Shown piece after piece: positions 6,973-14,100 of a DNA stretch of 15,358 bases (position 1 is its first letter; the number at the start of each line of letters is the position of its first letter). Under the pieces are notes generated by a model. It made no database searches. It had not been told where the DNA came from and saw nothing but the letters and a program-made list of their open reading frames with translations. Source of the DNA: Candidatus Pelagibacterales bacterium (GTDB lineage Bacteria; Pseudomonadota; Alphaproteobacteria; TMED109); assembly GCA_002720535.1 (NCBI GenBank), contig PBIU01000003.1:263160-278517 (forward strand), given 5' to 3'. Made by a program: the position numbers and the translations under genes.

Positions 6973-7945
6973 AATTAATATTCATTCCAAAATTATCTAT
7001 ATTATTAAAATATAATATTTTGATAACATATTCATTAGGATCTTTTTGTAATATTTTATTTTTATCATAATTATTATTTTGAGCAATTAAACGTGTAAAC
7101 ATAAACCGCATACAGTAAATTTTACATATAATTTTCAATGAATCAATTTCATTAGAATGAATTTTTCTGATTTTACTATAGTTTTTTAATAAAATATTAA
7201 TTTTATCAAAGTCTAATATATGATTATTATTATTATCCAAATAAAAACACCATGATATAATTACTATTGCTATATCAGATATTAAATAATTATAATCAGA
7301 AAAATAAAAATCTAAAAAACCAGTAATTTGATTTTTTTTATTAAATAAAACGTTATCAGGAAATAAATCCCCATGGATTGTACCTTTAGGTATACCTTTA
7401 TTATTTAATTTTTTATAATCATTTAATGTATTTTTAAAAATATCTATTAATGAAATATCATGTTTAAAGAAAAATGGTTTATATTTTTTTATTACACTAT
7501 CAAAGAATTTAAAATCAAAGCGTGTTTTTAACTGATGTGAATAATTGTTAGTTATTAAATGCAGTTTTGCTAAATTTTTACCAACATTTTTTATATTTTG
7601 TTGTGTAATATAATTTAATGATTGCCCTTCTATAAAACTAAATAGGCAAATAGGTTTACGGTTTATAAAGTTAATATATTTCTTATTTTTATCAATAATA
7701 GGGTAAGGACAATTAAAGTCATACTTTCTACAAAATAATAATAATTTTATGAAATAATTTATATTACTAACTACGAATTTATCTTCAAAAATTGTTAGTA
7801 TAAATTTCTTATTTTTAGTATTTATAATATAATTACTATTTTGAATACCATCATAAATTGGTATAAAGTCTATAAAATTTAAAATATTATAATTTAATAT
7901 TATTTTATCTATATTATTTTGTTTTAGATTTGTTAGATGTGCCAT
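6965..7945 (-). CDS. thrB: Homoserine kinase, type II (aminoglycoside phosphotransferase-like fold)
   Basis: A 326-residue kinase of the APH-like homoserine kinase family, which phosphorylates homoserine using ATP, the step before threonine synthase. Visible landmarks are GIQNSNYII at 33-41 near the N-terminal nucleotide lobe, the FIEGQSL hinge at 104-110, the catalytic loop TIHGDLFPDNVLF with D193 and N198, the metal-binding LDFYF with D212, and a C-terminal QKDPNEYV block at 300-307 that is characteristic of ThrB2 proteins. It is not related to the GHMP-type ThrB of E. coli. The protein is extremely rich in Asn, Lys and Ile, reflecting the AT-rich DNA, but all key residues remain. It overlaps rnhA by 8 bases and is divergent from the lipoprotein gene, with 56 bases between the two starts. 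Confidence 0.93.
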   Translation of the reverse strand: MAHLTNLKQNNIDKIILNYNILNFIDFIPIYDGIQNSNYIINTKNKKFILTIFEDKFVVSNINYFIKLLLFCRKYDFNCPYPIIDKNKKYINFINRKPICLFSFIEGQSLNYITQQNIKNVGKNLAKLHLITNNYSHQLKTRFDFKFFDSVIKKYKPFFFKHDISLIDIFKNTLNDYKKLNNKGIPKGTIHGDLFPDNVLFNKKNQITGFLDFYFSDYNYLISDIAIVIISWCFYLDNNNNHILDFDKINILLKNYSKIRKIHSNEIDSLKIICKIYCMRFMFTRLIAQNNNYDKNKILQKDPNEYVIKILYFNNIDNFGMNINYE

Positions 7946-7950
7946 ATTTA

Positions 7951-7956
7951 TATAAT
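7951..7956 (+). promoter_or_regulatory. Possible -10 box in the thrB/lipoprotein divergent gap
   Basis: A perfect TATAAT lies at 7951-7956 in the 56-base gap between the divergent starts of thrB (7945) and the lipoprotein gene (8002). Read on the + strand it would start transcription near 7963, about 39 bases before the lipoprotein ATG. Only a weak upstream -35 match is seen (TTGTTA at 7930-7935, 15-base spacing). Being AT-rich, the gap also holds minus-strand look-alikes that could serve thrB. Confidence 0.35.
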
Positions 7957-7992
7957 ACTAGATATAGTAATTTAAATAAATTAATTAAGTTT

Positions 7993-7996
7993 AAGG
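7993..7996 (+). promoter_or_regulatory. Ribosome binding site that sets the lipoprotein start
   Basis: AAGG lies 5 bases before the ATG at 8002. This supports the 8002 start over the longer in-frame opening at 7930, which would run into the divergent thrB gene, and over the ATG at 8017, which has no comparable site. Confidence 0.55.
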
Positions 7997-8001
7997 CCTA
8001 C

Positions 8002-8538
8002 ATGATGCTTATATATATGATACGTATAAAACTTTTACTTTTTTTTATTGCTATATTATCTTGTAGTAGTCCTATGAGTCAGATAGATACCTTTCAGAAG
8101 GAATTACTTAGTGAAGTAGAGGAAATATTATGTCCAAATGTAAAATTTATAGAAGGCTTAGACAGAATAACCATAACTAATCAGAACTTAGATTTATATA
8201 ATATAAAGTTTCATGAAGTAAAGTGGAAATGCTATTCCAATATTATAAGAAGTAATGAGATAACAGACAATATTGACTTGGATATTAGTTTTAAAGTTGA
8301 TTATATTGAGGATACAAGTAATTTTCAAAGTGAGACCTTTAACTTTATAATTGCCTTGTTAGATGAGAATGAAAAAATTATTACTAAAGAAAAATTTAGT
8401 CGTTCTTTTTTAAGTAAATCTAAATCTGAGATAATAAAAATTAAAGAAGGTTTAATAAATATTGTGGTAAAAAATAGCCAAGATCAAATATTTAATTATC
8501 AATTATTATTAGGCCTAATTAAGGATGAAAAAGACTAA
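8002..8538 (+). CDS. Predicted lipoprotein of unknown function
   Basis: A 178-residue protein whose N-terminus is a basic-hydrophobic leader (MIRIKLLLFFIAILSC) ending in a plausible lipobox, with the lipidated cysteine at C21. It should therefore sit in the cell envelope, probably in the outer membrane since the next residues (SSP) lack Asp at +2. The mature part has two further cysteines, C44 (LCPNVKFIEG) and C77 (VKWKCYSN), that could form a disulfide, then a likely beta-rich region (SFKVDYIED, FIIALLDENEKIITKEKFSRSF). This pattern resembles a conserved uncharacterised alphaproteobacterial lipoprotein that I recall only vaguely (CP near the mature N-terminus, a second Cys in an x-x-x-C-x-Y strand, then a V-D-x-x-G-x-V-L-x-K-x-x-F hairpin). 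Function is unknown. It ends 4 bases before the convergent atpF stop, with no room for a terminator. Confidence 0.75.
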   Translation: MMLIYMIRIKLLLFFIAILSCSSPMSQIDTFQKELLSEVEEILCPNVKFIEGLDRITITNQNLDLYNIKFHEVKWKCYSNIIRSNEITDNIDLDISFKVDYIEDTSNFQSETFNFIIALLDENEKIITKEKFSRSFLSKSKSEIIKIKEGLINIVVKNSQDQIFNYQLLLGLIKDEKD

Positions 8539-8542
8539 AAAT

Positions 8543-9133
8543 TTATGATTTCAATGCTTTTGGGATATTTTTAATAAAGTTTTGATAAATTTTATCTGAT
8601 TTTGAATTCTTTAATTCGTTTATAGCTATGTCTTCTACAGATTGTAGAGTTACACTGGTGATTTTATTTTTAATTTGTACTGTAGCTTCTGTGTGCATGT
8701 ATTGTATCTCTCTATCCGCTGAAATATTTTTTCTCTTAATTTCATCTTGTATTTTATTAGCATATATAATGGCATTCTTTTCGGCTAACTCTTTCTGCTT
8801 ATTAATCAAATCATCAGATTCATTTTTATGATCAGATAAGGCTTTCTTACTTTCTTTTAATAGTTCTTTTGCTTCCTTTAAAGCTTCTTCAGCATTATTA
8901 ATTTTATCTTTTATTATATCAGATCGGTTATCTAAAGCTGAGTTAGCTGCATTTGTAGCTTTTTTACCAATTAATACTACGAAAAGAATAAATGCTATAA
9001 GGACCCAAAATTTTTCATCTAGAGTAATACCTAAAAAATGCTTATATTCTATACCTTCGGCAGAAAGCGCAGATTTAGACATTAATAAAAATAAAAAAGA
9101 ATAGGTTTTTAGTAGCAATTTATTCATTATCAT
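8543..9133 (-). CDS. atpF: F0F1 ATP synthase subunit b
   Basis: A 196-residue peripheral-stalk subunit b of the F0 sector. One membrane helix at about 41-57 (FWVLIAFILFVVLIGKK) is followed by the typical LDNRSDIIKDKINNAEEALKEAKELL start of a long charged coiled coil to about residue 170. An extra N-terminal hydrophobic segment (residues 5-18) ending in SALSAEG looks like a cleavable signal peptide, as in the neighbouring b' protein. Two ATG codons two codons apart (9133 and 9127) are both possible; GGAAAG just upstream is better spaced for the second. The gene overlaps the end of atpF' by 14 bases. It is the last gene of the F0 operon, ending 4 bases from a convergent gene. Subunit b links F0 to delta and the F1 head. 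Confidence 0.92.
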   Translation of the reverse strand: MIMNKLLLKTYSFLFLLMSKSALSAEGIEYKHFLGITLDEKFWVLIAFILFVVLIGKKATNAANSALDNRSDIIKDKINNAEEALKEAKELLKESKKALSDHKNESDDLINKQKELAEKNAIIYANKIQDEIKRKNISADREIQYMHTEATVQIKNKITSVTLQSVEDIAINELKNSKSDKIYQNFIKNIPKALKS

Positions 9134-9707
9134 AGCTTTCCGAATATTTATTCACAATATTCTTCAAATTAGTATTATCAGGTTTTACATAATACATTTT
9201 CTCTATAATTGCTTCTACAGCTTCGCTAGAAATTTTTTCAATATTTTTATTAAATTCCTCTAATTCTTTTTCCAGTTTAATTTTTTCTTCTTGAATTTTT
9301 TTATTAATATTATTCTGACATTGTTCTAGTTTTTTATCTGCTTCTAGAAGGCTTTTTTGATTTATCTCATTTACAATAATTTTAATTTTATTATTTGTAT
9401 CCTCAACTGCATCTTGGTGTTCTTTATTATTTTGTTCAATTTGTTTTTTTATCTCTTCAGCTTTTTCTAGGTCATTAACTATTTTTAAATCCCTACTTGA
9501 AATTATTTCAGTTATTCTGGGTAAAGCTACATATTTCATAGAGAAATAAAGTAGAGAGAATATAACTATTAACCATACTAGTTGAGGCATAAAATCAGGT
9601 ATAACCATTTGTGGCATGCCTGAACCTTCAGCTGCAATAGAAGGATAAGCAATCAGTACTACTTTAATTATTACTGCAATATTTATTATGTATTTATTAG
9701 TTAACAT
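9120..9707 (-). CDS. atpF': F0F1 ATP synthase subunit b' (second b-type subunit)
   Basis: A 195-residue b'-type subunit, partner of AtpF in the heterodimeric peripheral stalk found in alphaproteobacteria, cyanobacteria and plastids. Residues 1-26 form a hydrophobic leader ending in SIAAEG, then SGMPQM, the aromatic-rich membrane helix at about 40-60 and the family hallmark VALPRI at 60-65 just after it. A charged coiled coil follows from about 75 to 165. The MPQ segment before the helix and VALPRI after it distinguish b' from b. The gene starts 43 bases after atpE and its 3' end overlaps atpF by 14 bases, ensuring coupled production of both stalk chains. The symbol atpG is sometimes used for b', which can be confused with the F1 gamma subunit. 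Confidence 0.93.
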   Translation of the reverse strand: MLTNKYIINIAVIIKVVLIAYPSIAAEGSGMPQMVIPDFMPQLVWLIVIFSLLYFSMKYVALPRITEIISSRDLKIVNDLEKAEEIKKQIEQNNKEHQDAVEDTNNKIKIIVNEINQKSLLEADKKLEQCQNNINKKIQEEKIKLEKELEEFNKNIEKISSEAVEAIIEKMYYVKPDNTNLKNIVNKYSESYDNE

Positions 9708-9750
9708 ATTAGACTTAACCTTCTAATTATAATATTGGAAAATATTAAGT

Positions 9751-9975
9751 CTAACTGAACATAATTAAGAATGCCATAACTAGGGCATATAAAGCCACAG
9801 CTTCTGTTAGAGCAAATCCTAATAACACATTACCAAATACTTTTGACGCTGCTCCAGGGTTTCTCATAGATCCAGCAACATATTGTCCAAATATATTACC
9901 TATACCTACTCCAGCTCCTGCTACACCAATAGTTGCTAATCCTGCTCCTATTAATTTTGCTGCTTCTATATCCAT
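9751..9975 (-). CDS. atpE: F0F1 ATP synthase subunit c
   Basis: A 74-residue proteolipid that forms the rotating c-ring. Two membrane hairpin helices are joined by the polar loop R38-N39-P40. Helix 1 has the glycine-rich AGAGVGIGN packing motif (about 19-27), and helix 2 carries the ion-binding carboxylate E58 in FALTEAVALYALV. The residue after E58 is Ala and there is no helix-1 Gln at the sodium-site position, so it looks proton-coupled rather than sodium-coupled. An excellent ribosome binding site (AGGAG, 9983-9987, 7 bases before the ATG) is the strongest in the operon and fits the need for many c copies per complex. Sequence and length are typical of alphaproteobacteria. Confidence 0.98.
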   Translation of the reverse strand: MDIEAAKLIGAGLATIGVAGAGVGIGNIFGQYVAGSMRNPGAASKVFGNVLLGFALTEAVALYALVMAFLIMFS

Positions 9976-9990
9976 CTTTTATCTCCTTTT

Positions 9991-10725
9991 TTAATGTTCT
10001 GGGTGAAATGAATCACTTAAATATAAGCATGTTAATACTGCAAATACATAAGCTTGTAAAAATGCAATTAAGGTCTCTAATATATATAGTAAAACTATAA
10101 ATAAAAAAGGCGCAATACCAAAAATACCAAGTGCTACCACGAAACCTGCAAAAACCTTAATCATTGTATGACCAGCCATCATATTAGCAGCTAGCCTTAC
10201 AGCAAGGCTAATTGGTCTAGATATATAAGATACAATTTCTATTGGAACTAATAGAGGAGCTAAAAAGATTGGAACTCCTTTTGGTAAAAAAAGTCTTAAA
10301 TATTTATGACCATGAAGAATAAATCCTAATACTGTCGCTAAAAGAAAAATTCCAAAAGCTAGAGCGAAAGTAACAATAATATGACTCGTTACGGTAAAAC
10401 TATAAGGAATAAGTCCTAGCATATTACATAATAGGATAAACATAAATAATGAGTAAACTAATGGAAAAAATCTTACACCATCTTTGCCTAAATTATCTCT
10501 GGTAGTGTTGTAAATCATTTCATAACTCATTTCAGCTAAAGACTGAAGCCTTCCTGGTATTATAGATTTTTTCTTAGTGGAATATATAAGGAATATGTTT
10601 AAAACTATTAACACTATAATCATCATTAGAGATGAGTTTGTAAGGGATATATCAATACCACCTATCTTCATTTCGAATATTCTATGTATTGTAAACTGGT
10701 CTAATGGAGAGTGTTTTTCTGACAA
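9991..10725 (-). CDS. atpB: F0F1 ATP synthase subunit a
   Basis: A 244-residue membrane subunit that forms the proton half-channels against the c-ring. The essential arginine is R177 in ISLAVRLAANMMAGH. In that stretch H186 takes the place of E. coli E219, and E217 in LETLIAFLQAYVF takes the place of E. coli H245, the swapped pair usual in alphaproteobacteria and mitochondria; Q224 matches E. coli Q252. The gene appears to start with TTG at 10725. The next Met is residue 19, inside the conserved region, while residues 2-11 (SEKHSPLDQF) match the usual family N-terminus. AAGG at 10733-10736, 7 bases upstream, supports this start. It is second in the F0 operon, 42 bases after atpI and 15 bases before atpE. 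Confidence 0.97.
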   Translation of the reverse strand: MSEKHSPLDQFTIHRIFEMKIGGIDISLTNSSLMMIIVLIVLNIFLIYSTKKKSIIPGRLQSLAEMSYEMIYNTTRDNLGKDGVRFFPLVYSLFMFILLCNMLGLIPYSFTVTSHIIVTFALAFGIFLLATVLGFILHGHKYLRLFLPKGVPIFLAPLLVPIEIVSYISRPISLAVRLAANMMAGHTMIKVFAGFVVALGIFGIAPFLFIVLLYILETLIAFLQAYVFAVLTCLYLSDSFHPEH

Positions 10726-10730
10726 TTTAA

Positions 10731-10736
10731 ATCCTT
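10731..10736 (-). promoter_or_regulatory. Ribosome binding site for the TTG start of atpB
   Basis: AAGGAT on the minus strand lies just upstream of the TTG at 10725, with AAGG 7 bases from the start codon. No ATG or GTG exists in frame near it, so this site is the main support for a TTG start. Confidence 0.65.
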
Positions 10737-10767
10737 ATATTATACTTAAAAATTAATAATATGTTAT

Positions 10768-11079
10768 TCAATATTTTGCAAATTTTTTTGACGATTTATA
10801 TGATGTGTAAATACCTGAAATAAACCCAATAATCAAAAATAATATTAAAAAAATTGGTTTTGTATTAAAAAAATAATCTATTGTCCAACCTATAGAGCCT
10901 CCAACTAAAATATTAGCAAATAATTCTGAAACAATTTTAAATGCATGCGCAAAACTGGTAAATTTTTTATTTGTTTTATTATAATCTTCATTTACTTTTT
11001 CTGCTTTAATATTATCTAATTTTTTAGATAAATTATTTAAAGAATCATCTAAATCATTTATTTTTTTTTGTTTAGTCAT
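10768..11079 (-). CDS. atpI: AtpI/AtpZ-type small membrane protein of the ATP synthase operon
   Basis: A 103-residue protein with a charged N-terminal tail (1-45, rich in Lys and Asp) and two membrane helices (about 49-70 and 75-95). The GGSIGWTIDYFFNTKP segment at 60-75 is the family hallmark. AtpI-type proteins are encoded first in many F0 operons and are thought to help assemble the c-ring or import magnesium or calcium; they are usually not essential. It is the first gene of the operon, with a leader of about 29 bases from the promoter at 11115-11143. AAGG lies 10 bases before the ATG, a slightly long spacing. Confidence 0.9.
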   Translation of the reverse strand: MTKQKKINDLDDSLNNLSKKLDNIKAEKVNEDYNKTNKKFTSFAHAFKIVSELFANILVGGSIGWTIDYFFNTKPIFLILFLIIGFISGIYTSYKSSKKFAKY

Positions 11080-11114
11080 ATTAAATAAACCTTAAAAAAT
11101 CATGATTTTGCAAA

Positions 11115-11143
11115 AAGATAAAGTATACGTACATTGCTGTCAA
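11115..11143 (-). promoter_or_regulatory. Sigma70-type promoter of the F0 ATP synthase operon
   Basis: On the minus strand a perfect -35 box TTGACA (11143-11138) is followed after exactly 17 bases by TATCTT (11120-11115), 4 of 6 to TATAAT. Transcription would start near 11108, giving a short leader of about 29 bases before the atpI ATG at 11079. It lies in the only sizeable gap (11080-11175, 96 bases) on this strand, between the smc stop and atpI, and separates the ATP synthase genes from smc. The spacer holds the self-complementary runs TACGTA and GTATAC, which could be a protein-binding site or chance. Confidence 0.7.
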
Positions 11144-11175
11144 GAATGCTATTTAAATATAATAAATATGATAAT

Positions 11176-14100
11176 TTACTCTGTTTTTTCAAATTTTTCT
11201 GCTTCCTTTAAAGATACGGAAACTAACTGTGATACTCCTGGTTCTTGCATTGTTACTCCATATAATCTATGCATTCTAGACATTGATAACCTATTATGGG
11301 TTACTACGACAAATCTAGTTTTAGACTTTTCAGAAATTGATTCGATTAAATCTAAAAATCTATCAACATTAGACTCATCTAAAGGTGCATCTACCTCATC
11401 TAAAATACAAATTGGTGAGGGTTTTGTTAAAAAGACCGAAAAAATAAGTGCCATAGAAGTTAAAGCCTGTTCTCCACCTGAAAGCAAACTCATTTGCTGT
11501 AATTTTTTACCAGGTGGAGATGCCATTAGCTCTAAACCTGATTCTAATGGATTATCTTCTTCAGTAAGAGCTAAAAAAGCTTCTCCTCCACCAAATAATT
11601 CAGTAAATAATATTTTAAAATTTTTATTTACTTTAGTAAAAGCTTCCATAAGCCTTATTTTAGCTTCTTTGTTAATAGATCTTATGCTGGTTCTTAATTT
11701 ACTAATAGCATTTACTAAATCTTCTTTTTCATTTTCAATTTCTTCTAATTTATCAACAAGTTTTTTAGAGTCTTCTTCAGCTACTAAATTTACTGGTCCG
11801 ATTCGATCTCTTTGTAATAATAATTTTTCTAAATCTAGATTTGCTTTTTCTAGATTTGGTAATTCTTCATTAATATCTAATAATTTATGGAAATCATTTG
11901 GTTCAATATTAAGTTTATCAAAAATTATAGACTTATCATCTTTTTGTTTTTCTGCAGCTTGAGTAAGCAATCCTTCTAGTCTAGCTTTATTTTCTCTTTG
12001 AAGAATTAATTCTTCATTTAATTTTTTAAGTTCGTTACTAGTATTTCTATTATTAGTTTCTGCAACTGATAGTTTATTTTCTGAATCAAATAATTCTTTT
12101 TTTATTTTATCTATTTGTTCTAGTATATTTTTTTTATTTTCCTTTAGTTCATTAGGCTTTAACTGCATATCTTTAATATTTTTTTCTAACTCTTCTTTTC
12201 TATTTGTTAATTTATTTAATCTCTCTGAAATATTATCTATCTGATTAGATAGTCTTTTCTTTTCATTTTTGAATTGTTCTAATTGTTGCTCTTTATTTTC
12301 AATAAAGCTTAATTCTTTTTGATAAATTGATATTTGGTTAGTTAAATTACCCTTTTTATCACTATTAGCTATAGCAATTTTTTCAATATTTTTTTTTAAT
12401 ATATCTTCCTTAACTAGGGAATTTTGTTGTTTAATAAGGTTATCAAGTGTTGTAATAATTAATTGATTTTTTTGATCAGACTTTTCAATAGATGATTCTA
12501 GAATTGCTACTTTTGCTCTCTCTTCACTATTATTTTCAATATGACTGGCAAGATTATTTTGAACTAGCTCAATTTCGTCTCTTAGTTTTAATTTATTTTC
12601 ATTTATTATCGTTAAAGAATCATTATAAATTTTTATATTTTTTTCTGCGTTTTTAATTTTAATTTCTAAAAGATCTATCTCATTTTTGTTTTTATCAATA
12701 TTGATTAGAGTTTTATTAATTTTAGAATTAATCTCTTTAAGATTAGATTTATTTTGTAATATTTGATTTGCTGGTGTTTTAGCCTTTTCATTATGAGTAT
12801 AACCATCCCACCGCCATAACCCTCCATTTTTAGTAACTAATTGTTGCCCAGGCTTGAGTTTATTTTGAAGTTGGTCTCCTTGAACAGTTGAATTTACAAT
12901 TCCTGTGAGTTTTAATATATTTATAACTTCGGGGACACCCTTAGTAAATTCAGCTAAATTATTTAAGTTTTCCGGAAGTTCAAATAATGACTTTTGATCT
13001 ATGTTCCTCCATTCTATGTCAGACTTTTCTAAAGAAGCTTTTAATCCGTGGCCTAGGCTTGCCTCTATTGCTTTTTCATAGCCTTTTGGAAACTTTAGAG
13101 AATTTAGAACAGTATTATCATTTTCACTTTCAAATAATTTTGTTAAAATATTTTTAGATGCATTAAATTGTTCAAGGCTTCTATAATTATTTTGTAAGAT
13201 AATATTTTGTTTATTAATACTGTCTTGATAGTTTTTAATTTTAGTGTTTATATCATTTAAATTAGTTTGAAGATCTTTTTCTTCATCATTAAATTTTAAC
13301 AAGCTAGTTTTTAATTGTTCTATTTTCTTTGTAAACTTCTCTTTAGTATCTTTATTTATATCAATTTTTTTTAGAAGGCTTAGTTCTTTTTTTGTTTTTT
13401 CTAAATATTGAATATTTTCTTTTTTTTCTATCTCTAGCTTTTTAATTTCACTTATAAAATTCTCTCTTTGGGATAAATTAATATTTAAATCTATTTCAGC
13501 TGCTTTTAGTTCCTCTAAAATTATATTTTCTTCTTTTTTTGCTTTCTCGAGGTTTTCATTAATTTTATTAAGGGTAGATTTGTCATTATTCGCATTTAAT
13601 TTATTAATTTCCTTAGATAATTCATCTGATTCGTGCTTTAGTTCATTAAATATTTTACTATCATTTAAAATTTCATTTTCAATATATATTATGTTTTCTT
13701 TTTGATTGTTTTGTTCTACTAATAAATTATCTTCCTCATTTACAAGAATATTATATTCAACTTCTAACTTATTTAATAAATTTGAATAATTTTTATTCTC
13801 TGACCTTAATAAAGGAAGTTCTGTATCTATTTTATCCTTAATTAGCTCTTTTTTAGAAATATTTCTTGTAATATCGTCTACTTTATCTCCATAAGATTGT
13901 AATTCTATTTTGTTTGCTTCTATATATTTAATAGTATCATTCCATCTCTGATAAAGTATTATGGCTTCAGTTTTTCTGATATTTTCTGCAATATTTTTAT
14001 ATCTTTTTGCTTGCTTGGTTTGTCTTGATAATTCTTTTAATCGTAATTTATCGTTAGAAATTATTTCCTCAAGCTTTTCTAAATTATTTTCAGTAGATTT

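Noticed and set aside
6686..7015. Open frame on the + strand opposite rnhA
   Set aside because: It is a mirror of rnhA and the end of thrB; the hydrophobic translation comes from the complement of AT-rich codons.
7930..8001. Longer N-terminus for the lipoprotein
   Set aside because: It would overlap the divergent thrB start and put about 25 polar residues ahead of the signal peptide, against the lipobox reading.
8628..8831. Short + strand frame opposite atpF
   Set aside because: It is antisense to the atpF coiled coil and has no start signal or recognisable motif.
11102..11962. Long open frame on the + strand (286 codons) opposite the 3' part of smc
   Set aside because: It is antisense to the conserved Smc C-terminal head. 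Its translation is Ser/Leu/Phe-rich low complexity, as expected from the complement of Lys/Glu/Asn-rich codons, and it has no recognisable domain or ribosome binding site.
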